A stretch of DNA of 47,066 nt, from positions 1 through 47,066 of the forward strand of contig JAFTHS010000003.1 in the NCBI GenBank assembly GCA_017457295.1, given 5' to 3'. This stretch comes from Paludibacteraceae bacterium. GTDB lineage: Bacteria > Bacteroidota > Bacteroidia > Bacteroidales > Paludibacteraceae. Made by a program: the position numbers and the translations under genes. Shown one piece after another: positions 7,401-16,167 of the stretch; position 1 is the stretch's first letter, and each line of letters begins with the position of its first letter. The notes beneath the pieces are model-generated. The model was not told the origin of the DNA and made no database searches. It saw only the letters and a program-made list of their open reading frames with translations.

Positions 7401-8033
7401 ATGATTGATTATATAAAAGGAACTTTGGCTGATTTGACCCCCACTTATGCCGTGATAGAAGCCGCAGGTGTAGGGTACAAAATCAATATAGCATTGACCT
7501 CGTATTCCGAATTGGTGGGTAAGGATGGACAAATGACTAAACTGTTGGTAAGCGAGATTATCCGCGAGGATACGCATGACTTGTTTGGCTTCTTTACCGC
7601 AGGCGAGCGTGAGCTGTTTGAGATGCTGATGACTGTAAGTGGCATTGGCGCTAACACTGCGCGCATGATTATGTCGGCATATACCGCCGTGGAGATACGA
7701 CAGATAATAGCAACAGGCAACGCTCGCGCGTTGGCGCAAGTGAAAGGATTAGGGCCAAAAACTGCGCAGCGAATCATTGTGGACCTGAAGGACAAGGTGC
7801 TGAAGATAGATTTGGGTTCGGGAACGACCCCAGGTGGTTTAGAGGACGCCGTAAGCGGCTACAGCGTAGAGATTAGTGGCGCAGATAGTGAAGTGAAGCA
7901 AGAGGCGGTGAGCGCGCTGACGATGTTGGGCTTCGCTGCTGCAGCAAGCGGGAAAGTGGTGGACAAGATATTGAAGGCAGAACCCAATGCGAGCGTGGAG
8001 CAAGTGATTAAACAAGCGTTGAAAATGCTTTGA
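7401..8033 (+). CDS. ruvA: Holliday junction branch migration protein RuvA
   Basis: RuvA binds four-way DNA junctions and loads the RuvB motor during recombinational repair. The 210-residue product starts MIDYIKGTLADL, the standard RuvA opening strand of the OB-fold domain. Two helix-hairpin-helix motifs are visible, VSGIGANTARMI near 77-88 and VKGLGPKTAQRII near 112-124, followed by the C-terminal RuvB-contact domain (KQEAVSALTMLGF). I chose 7401 over an in-frame ATG at 7347 because the latter adds 18 residues with no family match. sprA follows 37 bases later; ruvA next to sprA is a recurrent arrangement in Bacteroidetes. No ruvB or ruvC is present. Confidence 0.95.
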   Translation: MIDYIKGTLADLTPTYAVIEAAGVGYKINIALTSYSELVGKDGQMTKLLVSEIIREDTHDLFGFFTAGERELFEMLMTVSGIGANTARMIMSAYTAVEIRQIIATGNARALAQVKGLGPKTAQRIIVDLKDKVLKIDLGSGTTPGGLEDAVSGYSVEISGADSEVKQEAVSALTMLGFAAAASGKVVDKILKAEPNASVEQVIKQALKML

Positions 8034-8070
8034 TGGAAGTTGGATGTTTAGAGTTTAGTGTTAGAGAGTA

Positions 8071-11000
8071 GTGAAGAGACTGATTATCATACTATTGTCA
8101 ATGTTGCCGTTGGGTGTGTGGGCTCAGCAGGAAGACGATATGACGATGGCGGAAGATTCTGCTGTCATGGCACCAATGCAGGTGAAAGGCATAGGTACAG
8201 AAAGCTATGAAGACCTGAATAGAGTGTCGAGTGGTCTGGACTTGAAAGATCCAGAGAATGTGACTACGAACATAGAATATGACCCTGCGAGCGGCTGCTA
8301 TGTGGTGCGTACTCGCATCGGTGATGTGGAAATAGCCACACCCTATATGATGACGATGGAAGAGTATCGCGCGTACTCGGAACGTCAGCAGATAGGACAA
8401 TATTGGCAGGAGAAGATTAGTGCGGTGGAACATGACAACGAACGGAAGTTTGATATAACCGATATGAAGTTTAATATCGGTCCCGCAGATAAAGTGTTTG
8501 GTCCTGGTGGCGTACAACTGAAATTGCAAGGATCGGCGGAGTTGCTGTTTGGTTTCAAACACCAATACGTGGACAACCCATCGCTGACACAACGCTCACG
8601 GAATAACAATATATTTGACTTCGATGAGAAGATTCAACTGACTGTGAATGGTAAGGTGGGCGATAAGTTGAACTTCAATATGAGTTACAACACAGAGGCG
8701 TCGTTTAGCTTTGACCAGCAGAATCTGAAACTGAATTTCAAGGGGAAGGAAGATGATATTATCCAGTCGATAGAGGCGGGAAATGTGTCTATGAACCTGA
8801 ATAGCAGTTTGATACAAGGAAGTTCGGCGTTGTTCGGTATAAAGACCGACTTGAAGTTTGGCAAACTGCGTGTGCAAGCGTTGCTGTCGCAACAGAACTC
8901 GGAGAGTCAGTCGGTGTCGAGCAAAGGTGGTGCTCAGACGACCAGTTTTGAGGTTCCGATAGATGGCTATGACGAGAATAGACACTTCTTCTTGAGTTAC
9001 TACTTCCGCGATAACTACGAACAGGCCATGGAAGCATTGCCCTATATAGCTAGTGGTGTGACAATCAATCGTATAGAAGTGTGGGTGACCAATAAGCGAG
9101 GCAACTATGATCAAGCGCGTAACATAGTGGCTTTGGTGGACTTGGGAGAGAATGACCCTGTGCACGTGCTGAACCCGCAATGGGCAGCAAACAGAGATCG
9201 CGCTCCGCACAATAAAGCCAATAGTCTATATGAAACATTAACAGGCAGTTATGCCTCGATAAGAGATATTCAACAAACAAGCGCAGTGATGCAAAGTGTG
9301 GGCGGAATGGACTCGGGAGAAGACTATGAGAAAGTGGAGTCGGCTCGTTTGCTGAATAGCGGAGAGTATACGTTGAACTCTGCGTTGGGTTATATCTCGC
9401 TGAAGTCGGCGTTGAATCAAGATGAGGTGCTGGCGGTAGCATATGAGTATACGTACGGAGGTCAGGTGTATCAAGTGGGTGAGTTCTCGACGGATGCTGG
9501 AGAATCGTTGAAGGCTCCTAATGCGCTGCTGCTGAAGATGTTGAAGAGTACGAATAATGCTCCCGATCAGAAGAATAAGGGTACATGGGACTTGATGATG
9601 AAGAACGTGTATTCGATTGGCGCGAGCCAGATGTCGAGCGATAAGTTTGAACTATATATCCAATACAGAAATGACTCGGTGGGTACAGATATGCAGTACC
9701 TGATGGAAGGGGCTGTGAAAGGCAAACAACTGCTGCGCGTAATGCAACTGGACCGCTTGGATTCTCGTAATAACTCTTCGCCAGATGGTCGCTTTGATTA
9801 TGTGGAAGGTTATACGGCATTGTCTTCTTCGGGACGTATCATCTTCCCAGTGCTGGAACCGTTCGGTAGTTATTTGGCTGAGGCCATAGGTGATCCAGCT
9901 ATAGCTCAGAAATATGTGTTCCAGGAGCTATATGACTCGACTCTGGTGATGGCACAAGAGTTGTCGGAGAAGAATAAGTTTGCCTTGGTGGGTAAGTATA
10001 AAGGTTCGTCGGGCAATGAGATACGACTGAATGCAATGAATATCCCTCGCGGAAGCGTGGTGGTGACAGCCGGTGGTGCGACCTTGGTGGAGAATGTGGA
10101 TTATACCGTGGATTATACGATGGGAACCGTGACCATATTGAATCAATCAATCATAGAGTCGGGAACCAATGTGGATGTGAAACTGGAGAATCAGTCGCTA
10201 TTCTCTATGCAACGGAAATCGCTGTATGGTGCACACTTGGAATATGAATTCAATAAGGACTTGACTGTCGGCGGTACGATTATGCACCTAAAAGAAAAGC
10301 CATTGACCACGAAAGTGAATACAGGTAGCGAGCCGCTGTCGAATACCATATGGGGCGTGAATGCAAGTTGGAAAACTGAGATGCAATGGCTGACTTTGTT
10401 GATAGACAAAGTGCCTTGGATAAATGCAACCGCTCCTTCGACATTCCAAATAAACGCTGAGTTTGCACACTTGATACCTGGACATACCAAAGATGTAGGG
10501 CAAGTAGGAACAGCATATATTGATGATTTTGAAGCGACGAAAACGAATATTGATATCCACTATCCAAGTTTTTGGAAGCTGGCATCAACTCCTCGCTCGG
10601 AGATGTTCCCAGAGTATAACTTGAGCAACGATGTGGATTATAACAAGAATCGTGCGTTGCTGGCATGGTATGCGGTGGATCCTATTTTTGGTCATTCGCA
10701 AAGTAATACTCCAAAGCATATTAAGGATGATCCGAACTTGATGTCGGACCACCGTACGCGTATCGTGCTGGAAAAAGAGATATATCCTGATAAACAAGTG
10801 TTAGCCAATGCGGATACTCGTATGTCGGTGCTGAACTTGAGTTATTATCCAGAGGAACGTGGTCCGTATAATATTTCTGCGGATGAGATAGGACGTGATG
10901 GAAAATTGACCAATCCAGCGTCTCGTTGGGGAGGCATCATGCGAAAACTGGATAATACCGATTTTGAGAAGGCCAATATTGAGTATATCGAGTTTTGGCT

Positions 11001-14000
11001 GATGGACCCATTTTTGACCAATTCTGATCCTGCTTTCCAAGGAGGCGATTTGTATATCGATTTAGGAGATGTGAGCGAAGATATTTTGCGCGATGGTAAA
11101 AAAAGTTTTGAACACGGTTTGCCATTGACGGAGAACGAAGCTACGCCAATAGAAACTACAGTATGGGGACGCATACCTCGAACAACGAGTACGGTGGTGG
11201 CATTCGCTAATGAAACAGGAGCTCGCGCCAAACAAGATGTGGGATTGGATGGTTTGTCCACGGAGCAGGAATGGATGTTTGAGCACGAAGGGAAAAAACC
11301 ATATGCGGACTATGTGAGTACCCTGCGAGGCAAAGTAGATGCATCCGTTTTGGCCATGTGGGAAGAAGATATGTTCTCTCCTATCAATGACCCTGCGGGA
11401 GATAATTACCATTATTATCGTGGCGATGATTTTGATCGTGCAGAAACACCTGTATTGCTGCGCTATAAACGTGTCAATGGTACAGAAGGTAACTCGCCTG
11501 AAATGAGAGAAACCGACCCATATGGCACGGCTTCGACCTTGCAACCCGATATAGAAGATATCAACATAGATAATACACTGAACGACAACGAACGTTTCTA
11601 TCGCTATCACATATCGCTGCGACAGAAAGACATGATGCGCGTGGGGCAACAGCATATTGCAAGTATCATGGAAACGAATGTGAAATTGCCAAATGACGAA
11701 GTGGCTCGCGTGAAGTGGTATCAGTTCAAGATTCCTTTGCGTGGCGATAGCGCAACGGTGAAAACGGTGGGTAACATACGAAACTTCAAATCAATTCGTT
11801 TTGCTCGTATGTTTTTGACAGGTTTTAATCAAGAAACTCATATTCGTTTGGCAACCTTGGATCTTGTACGTGGTGAGTGGCGCAATTATAGCAAAGGTCT
11901 GTATCAAGATGTGGCGAATAACCAATACAACATAAGCAATCCATACACAAGTTCTGGTTCGTTGGATGTGCAAGCTGTGAATATAGAGGAAAATTCGAAT
12001 CGTACACCTGTGAACTATGTGTTGCCTCCAGGTATATCCCGTCAAACAGATCCTGGACAAGCGCAATTGATAGCGCAAAATGAGCAGGCTATGGTGTTGA
12101 GATTGAATGATATATCGCCTAAAGATGCACGTGCGGTGTACAAGAACGTGGTATATGATATGCGCCAATACAAACGCTTGCAAATGTTTGTGCATGCAGA
12201 GTGTTTACCACAATTTGATCCAATACAAGATGGAGATATTTCCTGCTTCATTCGTTTGGGTTCGGATTTGAAGAATAACTATTACGAATACGAAATACCA
12301 TTGAGTATTACTCCTGAGGGATTATATGATGATGATAAACCGGAAGATCGCTTCAAGGTGTGGTTGAAGGATAATGCATTTGATTTTCCACTCAGTGTTT
12401 TGACTGATGCGAAAATGGCACGTAACAAAGCAAAACGAGCAGGCAATACCAATGTGGGTAACACTATCCCGTATGAGATATATGACCCTGAAAAATTAAA
12501 CAATAAGATTACTGTCTTGGGTAATCCAACACTGGAGGATATACAAGCAATTATGATTGGTGTACGCAATAAGACGGATCATGAGGTAAGCGGCGAAGTA
12601 TGGGTGAATGAACTGCGTCTGAGCCAATTTAACGAACAGGGTGGTGTGGCAGCTATGGCTAATGCCGCGTTGAGCATAAGTGATATTGCTCAACTGAATG
12701 TGGCAGGGCGTTTGGAAACTGCAGGCTATGGTTCGATAGAGTCGAATGTGCTTGACCGTAATATGGATGATGCTTATCAATTATCGGTAAGTGCAGCATT
12801 GGAAGCTGGGAGATTGTTCCCTGAGAAAGCAAAATTGCAGATACCATTGTATGTGTCATATACCAACGAGACATTATCGCCAGATTATGATCCTTTGGAT
12901 ACAGACGTGAAGTTGTCGGAAACATTGGAGAATTATGAAACAAAAGAGGAACGCGACTCTATCAATCAGTTGTCGAATACGGTTCAAGAGTCAATGAGTT
13001 TCTCAGTGACCAACATGAAGTTGGATATCCACTCGAAAAAGCGAAATATGTTCTACGATCCTGCCAATTTCTCAGTTTCGGCTAGCTACAATAAGCAAAA
13101 TCAACATACGCCAGAGGTGGAGAAAGACATTGTAACTGATCAAAAGGGTTCGTTCAATTACTCATACAATTTCAATCCACAGCCGTGGGAACCATTTAAA
13201 AATGTGAAAGGGGTAGATAAGGTGAAATTCCTCAAAGAAATGAATTTCTTCTATTTGCCACAATCATGGGCTTTTAATACTACCATGCATCGTACCTATA
13301 CGCACTTGAAAATGCGTGACTTTAATCTTGAGGCAACGGGAACACAAGATATGGATTTGACATTCTCGAAAGATTTTACATGGGATCGTAATTTTGACTT
13401 CAAGTATGATTTGACGAAGAATATGAAATTCACTTTTCAAACTGCTATGAACTCTACAGTGGATGAGGGATATTATACACCAGAGATTATCCGTGATTAT
13501 GCTTTCACGAATGACTATTACGAAGCATGGAAAGATACTATCCAACGCAGTTTGGCTACTTGGGGCACACCGTATACGTATCAGCAGTTGTTCTCTGCTT
13601 CGTGGAATATTCCATTTAATCGTATTCCATATCTGGAGGCAATTACTGCGAATGCGTCGTACAATGCTACATACAATTGGAACCGAACTGTACAATCTTC
13701 TAAAAATGCTGTTAACTTAGGCAATGTGGTTAGCAGTACGCGAGCATGGCAAGCCGATGGAGGTATAAATTTTGAAACCCTCTATGGCAAGTCGAAGTAT
13801 TGGAAGCAAATGACTCAACGTTTTAGTCAACGCTCGCGCAGGCGTCCTTTCCGTTCGAAGACATATACGGAAACCATTACTTTGGTGGCAGGAGAAGCGA
13901 AGGAAGTTAACCACCGTTTAGGAAGTGAAACTATCAAAGTGACAGCAGTTACTGAAAGCGGCAAGACTGTGCGAGTGAAAGTGGATCCAATTTCTACTAC

Positions 14001-15519
14001 TAAGGTATCGGTGATGGCAAAAGAGAATGCCGAAAATGTGACGTTGACCATTATTACCCAAGATCCAAACAAACGTAGTGCTGCCGAAACAGCGATGGAT
14101 ATGACTGCGTATTTCGGAACGATGATTCGCAAAGTGCAAGCCACTTATCGCAATACCACTTCTGTTACGGTGCCTGGATTTGCTCCTCAAGCAGGTTTTA
14201 TGGGGCAAACTAAGTACAATGATTTATATGCTCCGGGCTTTGATTTTGCATTTGGTTTCTTCCAAGATGATTTTGTAGATAAAGCAAAAGAAAATGGCTG
14301 GTTATCAGGCGATACAACTGTGGTGCAACCAGCATCGCGCACGATGACTTATGATTTTGACGTAAAAGTGTCACTAGAACCATTCCCTGGGTTTAAGGTG
14401 CAGTTGAATGGTAAGCGTTATGCAGCTCAGTCTTCATCCATCATCTATTCATATGATCAGTTGCAAGAAAACATGACTGGTTCGTTCAATATTACCCAAG
14501 TGGCCCTAGCAACTGCATTCCACAAGGTGGGGTCAGCAGATGAAAATTTTGCATCTGCTACTTTCATGCAGTTCTTGGAAAATCGCAACTTGATGGCCTC
14601 GCGAGTACAAGCACAATATGAGGGTCTATATTATCCTACTACGGGATTCATTCCTGCGGCTCTGCAAGGAAAGCAATATGACAGAAAAAATGGTGCTATC
14701 AATAGCAATTCTGCGGATGTCTTAGTGCCCGCATTCTTGGCTGCATATACTGGGCGCGATGCTAATCAATTGAGTCTTAATCCTTTCCTTGGATTATTGA
14801 GTGTACTCCCTAACTGGTCACTTACTTTTGATGGTTTAGGCCGTCTGCCTTGGATGCGAGATCATTTCAAGTCAGTAAATATTACACATGCTTATACTTG
14901 TAAGTACGCAATCAGTAGTTATTCTTCGTATTCCACATGGGTACCTGCTACCACACTTGATAACAAGCAAATTGGTTTTATTCGTGATATAGAAACGGAG
15001 AATCCAATACCTTCATCTGCATATGATATTTCGTCGGTGAACTTATCGGAAACATTCTCTCCATTGATTGGCTTGAATATGACAATGAAGAATTCGCTTT
15101 CAGCTAAAGTGGAATATCGTAAACAGCGCAATATCTCATTGAATGTCAATTCAGTGCAAATTACAGAAGGACATACTAATGAGTTTGTGATAGGTGCGGG
15201 GTATACGATTAAGGATTTGAGTTTCATTGCTAAATCTCGTGAAGGACAAAAGAAGGTTAGCAATGACCTAAAGATTAATGTGGATGTCAGTTACAAGGAT
15301 ATCAAGACATTGCTTCGTAAAGTGGAAGAGGGTATTACGCAAGCTAGTTCAGGTAACAAAGTGTTTGGAGTGAAGATTAGTGCGGATTATGTTCTGTCTC
15401 AGAAGATCAATTTGCAACTCTTCTACGATCATCAAGGTACTACGCCGCTTATATCTTCTTCATATCCGGTAAAGGCGGATAACGTGGGTATTAATATCAA
15501 ACTAATGCTTACGCGTTAA
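8071..15519 (+). CDS. sprA: Type IX secretion system translocon protein SprA/Sov
   Basis: This 2,482-residue protein is the only product of its size in the window and matches the length of SprA/Sov, the giant outer-membrane beta barrel that carries T9SS cargo across the outer membrane. A signal peptide is visible (MKRLIIILLSMLPLGVWAQ, cleaved near residue 19). After it come long alternating beta-strand stretches with many Asn, Tyr and Thr residues and the SprA-type segment NFKGKEDDIIQSIEAGNVSM near 224-243. The start is GTG at 8071, required to keep the signal peptide. The C-terminus (VGINIKLMLTR) looks like a final barrel strand. Two proteins with T9SS tails are encoded at 21458-26130, so likely substrates are present. 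No other T9SS gene lies in the window. Confidence 0.95.
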   Translation: MKRLIIILLSMLPLGVWAQQEDDMTMAEDSAVMAPMQVKGIGTESYEDLNRVSSGLDLKDPENVTTNIEYDPASGCYVVRTRIGDVEIATPYMMTMEEYRAYSERQQIGQYWQEKISAVEHDNERKFDITDMKFNIGPADKVFGPGGVQLKLQGSAELLFGFKHQYVDNPSLTQRSRNNNIFDFDEKIQLTVNGKVGDKLNFNMSYNTEASFSFDQQNLKLNFKGKEDDIIQSIEAGNVSMNLNSSLIQGSSALFGIKTDLKFGKLRVQALLSQQNSESQSVSSKGGAQTTSFEVPIDGYDENRHFFLSYYFRDNYEQAMEALPYIASGVTINRIEVWVTNKRGNYDQARNIVALVDLGENDPVHVLNPQWAANRDRAPHNKANSLYETLTGSYASIRDIQQTSAVMQSVGGMDSGEDYEKVESARLLNSGEYTLNSALGYISLKSALNQDEVLAVAYEYTYGGQVYQVGEFSTDAGESLKAPNALLLKMLKSTNNAPDQKNKGTWDLMMKNVYSIGASQMSSDKFELYIQYRNDSVGTDMQYLMEGAVKGKQLLRVMQLDRLDSRNNSSPDGRFDYVEGYTALSSSGRIIFPVLEPFGSYLAEAIGDPAIAQKYVFQELYDSTLVMAQELSEKNKFALVGKYKGSSGNEIRLNAMNIPRGSVVVTAGGATLVENVDYTVDYTMGTVTILNQSIIESGTNVDVKLENQSLFSMQRKSLYGAHLEYEFNKDLTVGGTIMHLKEKPLTTKVNTGSEPLSNTIWGVNASWKTEMQWLTLLIDKVPWINATAPSTFQINAEFAHLIPGHTKDVGQVGTAYIDDFEATKTNIDIHYPSFWKLASTPRSEMFPEYNLSNDVDYNKNRALLAWYAVDPIFGHSQSNTPKHIKDDPNLMSDHRTRIVLEKEIYPDKQVLANADTRMSVLNLSYYPEERGPYNISADEIGRDGKLTNPASRWGGIMRKLDNTDFEKANIEYIEFWLMDPFLTNSDPAFQGGDLYIDLGDVSEDILRDGKKSFEHGLPLTENEATPIETTVWGRIPRTTSTVVAFANETGARAKQDVGLDGLSTEQEWMFEHEGKKPYADYVSTLRGKVDASVLAMWEEDMFSPINDPAGDNYHYYRGDDFDRAETPVLLRYKRVNGTEGNSPEMRETDPYGTASTLQPDIEDINIDNTLNDNERFYRYHISLRQKDMMRVGQQHIASIMETNVKLPNDEVARVKWYQFKIPLRGDSATVKTVGNIRNFKSIRFARMFLTGFNQETHIRLATLDLVRGEWRNYSKGLYQDVANNQYNISNPYTSSGSLDVQAVNIEENSNRTPVNYVLPPGISRQTDPGQAQLIAQNEQAMVLRLNDISPKDARAVYKNVVYDMRQYKRLQMFVHAECLPQFDPIQDGDISCFIRLGSDLKNNYYEYEIPLSITPEGLYDDDKPEDRFKVWLKDNAFDFPLSVLTDAKMARNKAKRAGNTNVGNTIPYEIYDPEKLNNKITVLGNPTLEDIQAIMIGVRNKTDHEVSGEVWVNELRLSQFNEQGGVAAMANAALSISDIAQLNVAGRLETAGYGSIESNVLDRNMDDAYQLSVSAALEAGRLFPEKAKLQIPLYVSYTNETLSPDYDPLDTDVKLSETLENYETKEERDSINQLSNTVQESMSFSVTNMKLDIHSKKRNMFYDPANFSVSASYNKQNQHTPEVEKDIVTDQKGSFNYSYNFNPQPWEPFKNVKGVDKVKFLKEMNFFYLPQSWAFNTTMHRTYTHLKMRDFNLEATGTQDMDLTFSKDFTWDRNFDFKYDLTKNMKFTFQTAMNSTVDEGYYTPEIIRDYAFTNDYYEAWKDTIQRSLATWGTPYTYQQLFSASWNIPFNRIPYLEAITANASYNATYNWNRTVQSSKNAVNLGNVVSSTRAWQADGGINFETLYGKSKYWKQMTQRFSQRSRRRPFRSKTYTETITLVAGEAKEVNHRLGSETIKVTAVTESGKTVRVKVDPISTTKVSVMAKENAENVTLTIITQDPNKRSAAETAMDMTAYFGTMIRKVQATYRNTTSVTVPGFAPQAGFMGQTKYNDLYAPGFDFAFGFFQDDFVDKAKENGWLSGDTTVVQPASRTMTYDFDVKVSLEPFPGFKVQLNGKRYAAQSSSIIYSYDQLQENMTGSFNITQVALATAFHKVGSADENFASATFMQFLENRNLMASRVQAQYEGLYYPTTGFIPAALQGKQYDRKNGAINSNSADVLVPAFLAAYTGRDANQLSLNPFLGLLSVLPNWSLTFDGLGRLPWMRDHFKSVNITHAYTCKYAISSYSSYSTWVPATTLDNKQIGFIRDIETENPIPSSAYDISSVNLSETFSPLIGLNMTMKNSLSAKVEYRKQRNISLNVNSVQITEGHTNEFVIGAGYTIKDLSFIAKSREGQKKVSNDLKINVDVSYKDIKTLLRKVEEGITQASSGNKVFGVKISADYVLSQKINLQLFYDHQGTTPLISSSYPVKADNVGINIKLMLTR

Positions 15520-15542
15520 TCTTGTGTATCAACAACTTGGCT

Positions 15543-16073
15543 ATGTATAGGGTTGGAGTCATAGGTCCTGAATCCACTGGCAAGAGCACATTGTCTAAAT
15601 ATTTAGCAAATCGTTATGCTGGATTATGGGTTCCCGAGTACGCGCGCGAGTATATGGAGTCGCTTGCGCCTTCGTACGTGTACACGCACGAGGATGTCTT
15701 ACGAATTGCTGAATTTCAGGTGCTGCAAATGCGGGAATTGTGCGAGCATCATCGGCTACTTTTGTCGAAGGGATACCAAAAGGATACCGAAAGGATATCT
15801 CAACCAATAAATGGGCTATCTTCTGTGTTTTTTGATACGGAACTAATTATTACAAAAGTTTGGTTATTGCACAAATATGGCGAATGTCCAACGTTTGTAG
15901 AACAGGCATTGCGTACTTATCCTATGGATGTGTATTTATTGTGTTATCCTGATTTACCTTGGCAACCTGATCCTGTGCGTGAAAACCCGATGTTGCGTGA
16001 ATATTTGTTTGATTGGTATGAACGAGAGATTCAAGCATTGGGTATCCCCTATTATATTATTAAGCATGAATAA
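15543..16073 (+). CDS. NadR-like ribosylnicotinamide kinase domain protein
   Basis: The product (176 residues from the ATG at 15543) matches the kinase half of NadR: the P-loop VGVIGPESTGKSTLS near 4-18, WVPEYAREYME near 31-41, and VFFDTELIITKVW near 94-106. NadR kinases phosphorylate nicotinamide riboside to NMN for NAD salvage, in the cytoplasm. The nucleotidyl-transferase and repressor domains of enterobacterial NadR are absent, leaving a kinase-only protein. A TTG start at 15522 is possible but adds unsupported residues. Residues 77-87 (GYQKDTERISQ) are encoded by three 11-bp direct repeats and interrupt the usual spacing between the helix after EFQ and the FFDT strand. It follows sprA closely and probably shares its transcript. 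Confidence 0.85.
   Translation: MYRVGVIGPESTGKSTLSKYLANRYAGLWVPEYAREYMESLAPSYVYTHEDVLRIAEFQVLQMRELCEHHRLLLSKGYQKDTERISQPINGLSSVFFDTELIITKVWLLHKYGECPTFVEQALRTYPMDVYLLCYPDLPWQPDPVRENPMLREYLFDWYEREIQALGIPYYIIKHE
15771..15803. repeat. 11-bp tandem repeat, three units, inside the nadR-like gene
   Basis: Units GGATACCAAAA, GGATACCGAAA and GGATATCTCAA lie head to tail. Three 11-mers make 33 bases, so the reading frame is preserved and 11 residues are encoded. Confidence 0.85.
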
Positions 16074-16114
16074 ATGTCTTTAGGGATAAAATATCCTGAA
16101 ATGAATAGGTTTTA

Positions 16115-16146
16115 TTTGCACATTTCTGTTTTTTTTTGTAACTTTG
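16115..16146 (+). promoter_or_regulatory. Bacteroidetes-type promoter for ftsK
   Basis: TTTG at 16115-16118 and TAACTTTG at 16139-16146 are separated by 20 bases. The -7 box covers a possible upstream TTG start codon, which shows that translation of ftsK must begin later, at the ATG at 16168. Confidence 0.8.
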
Positions 16147-16167
16147 CAAACTAAATCGAAAAAGACT

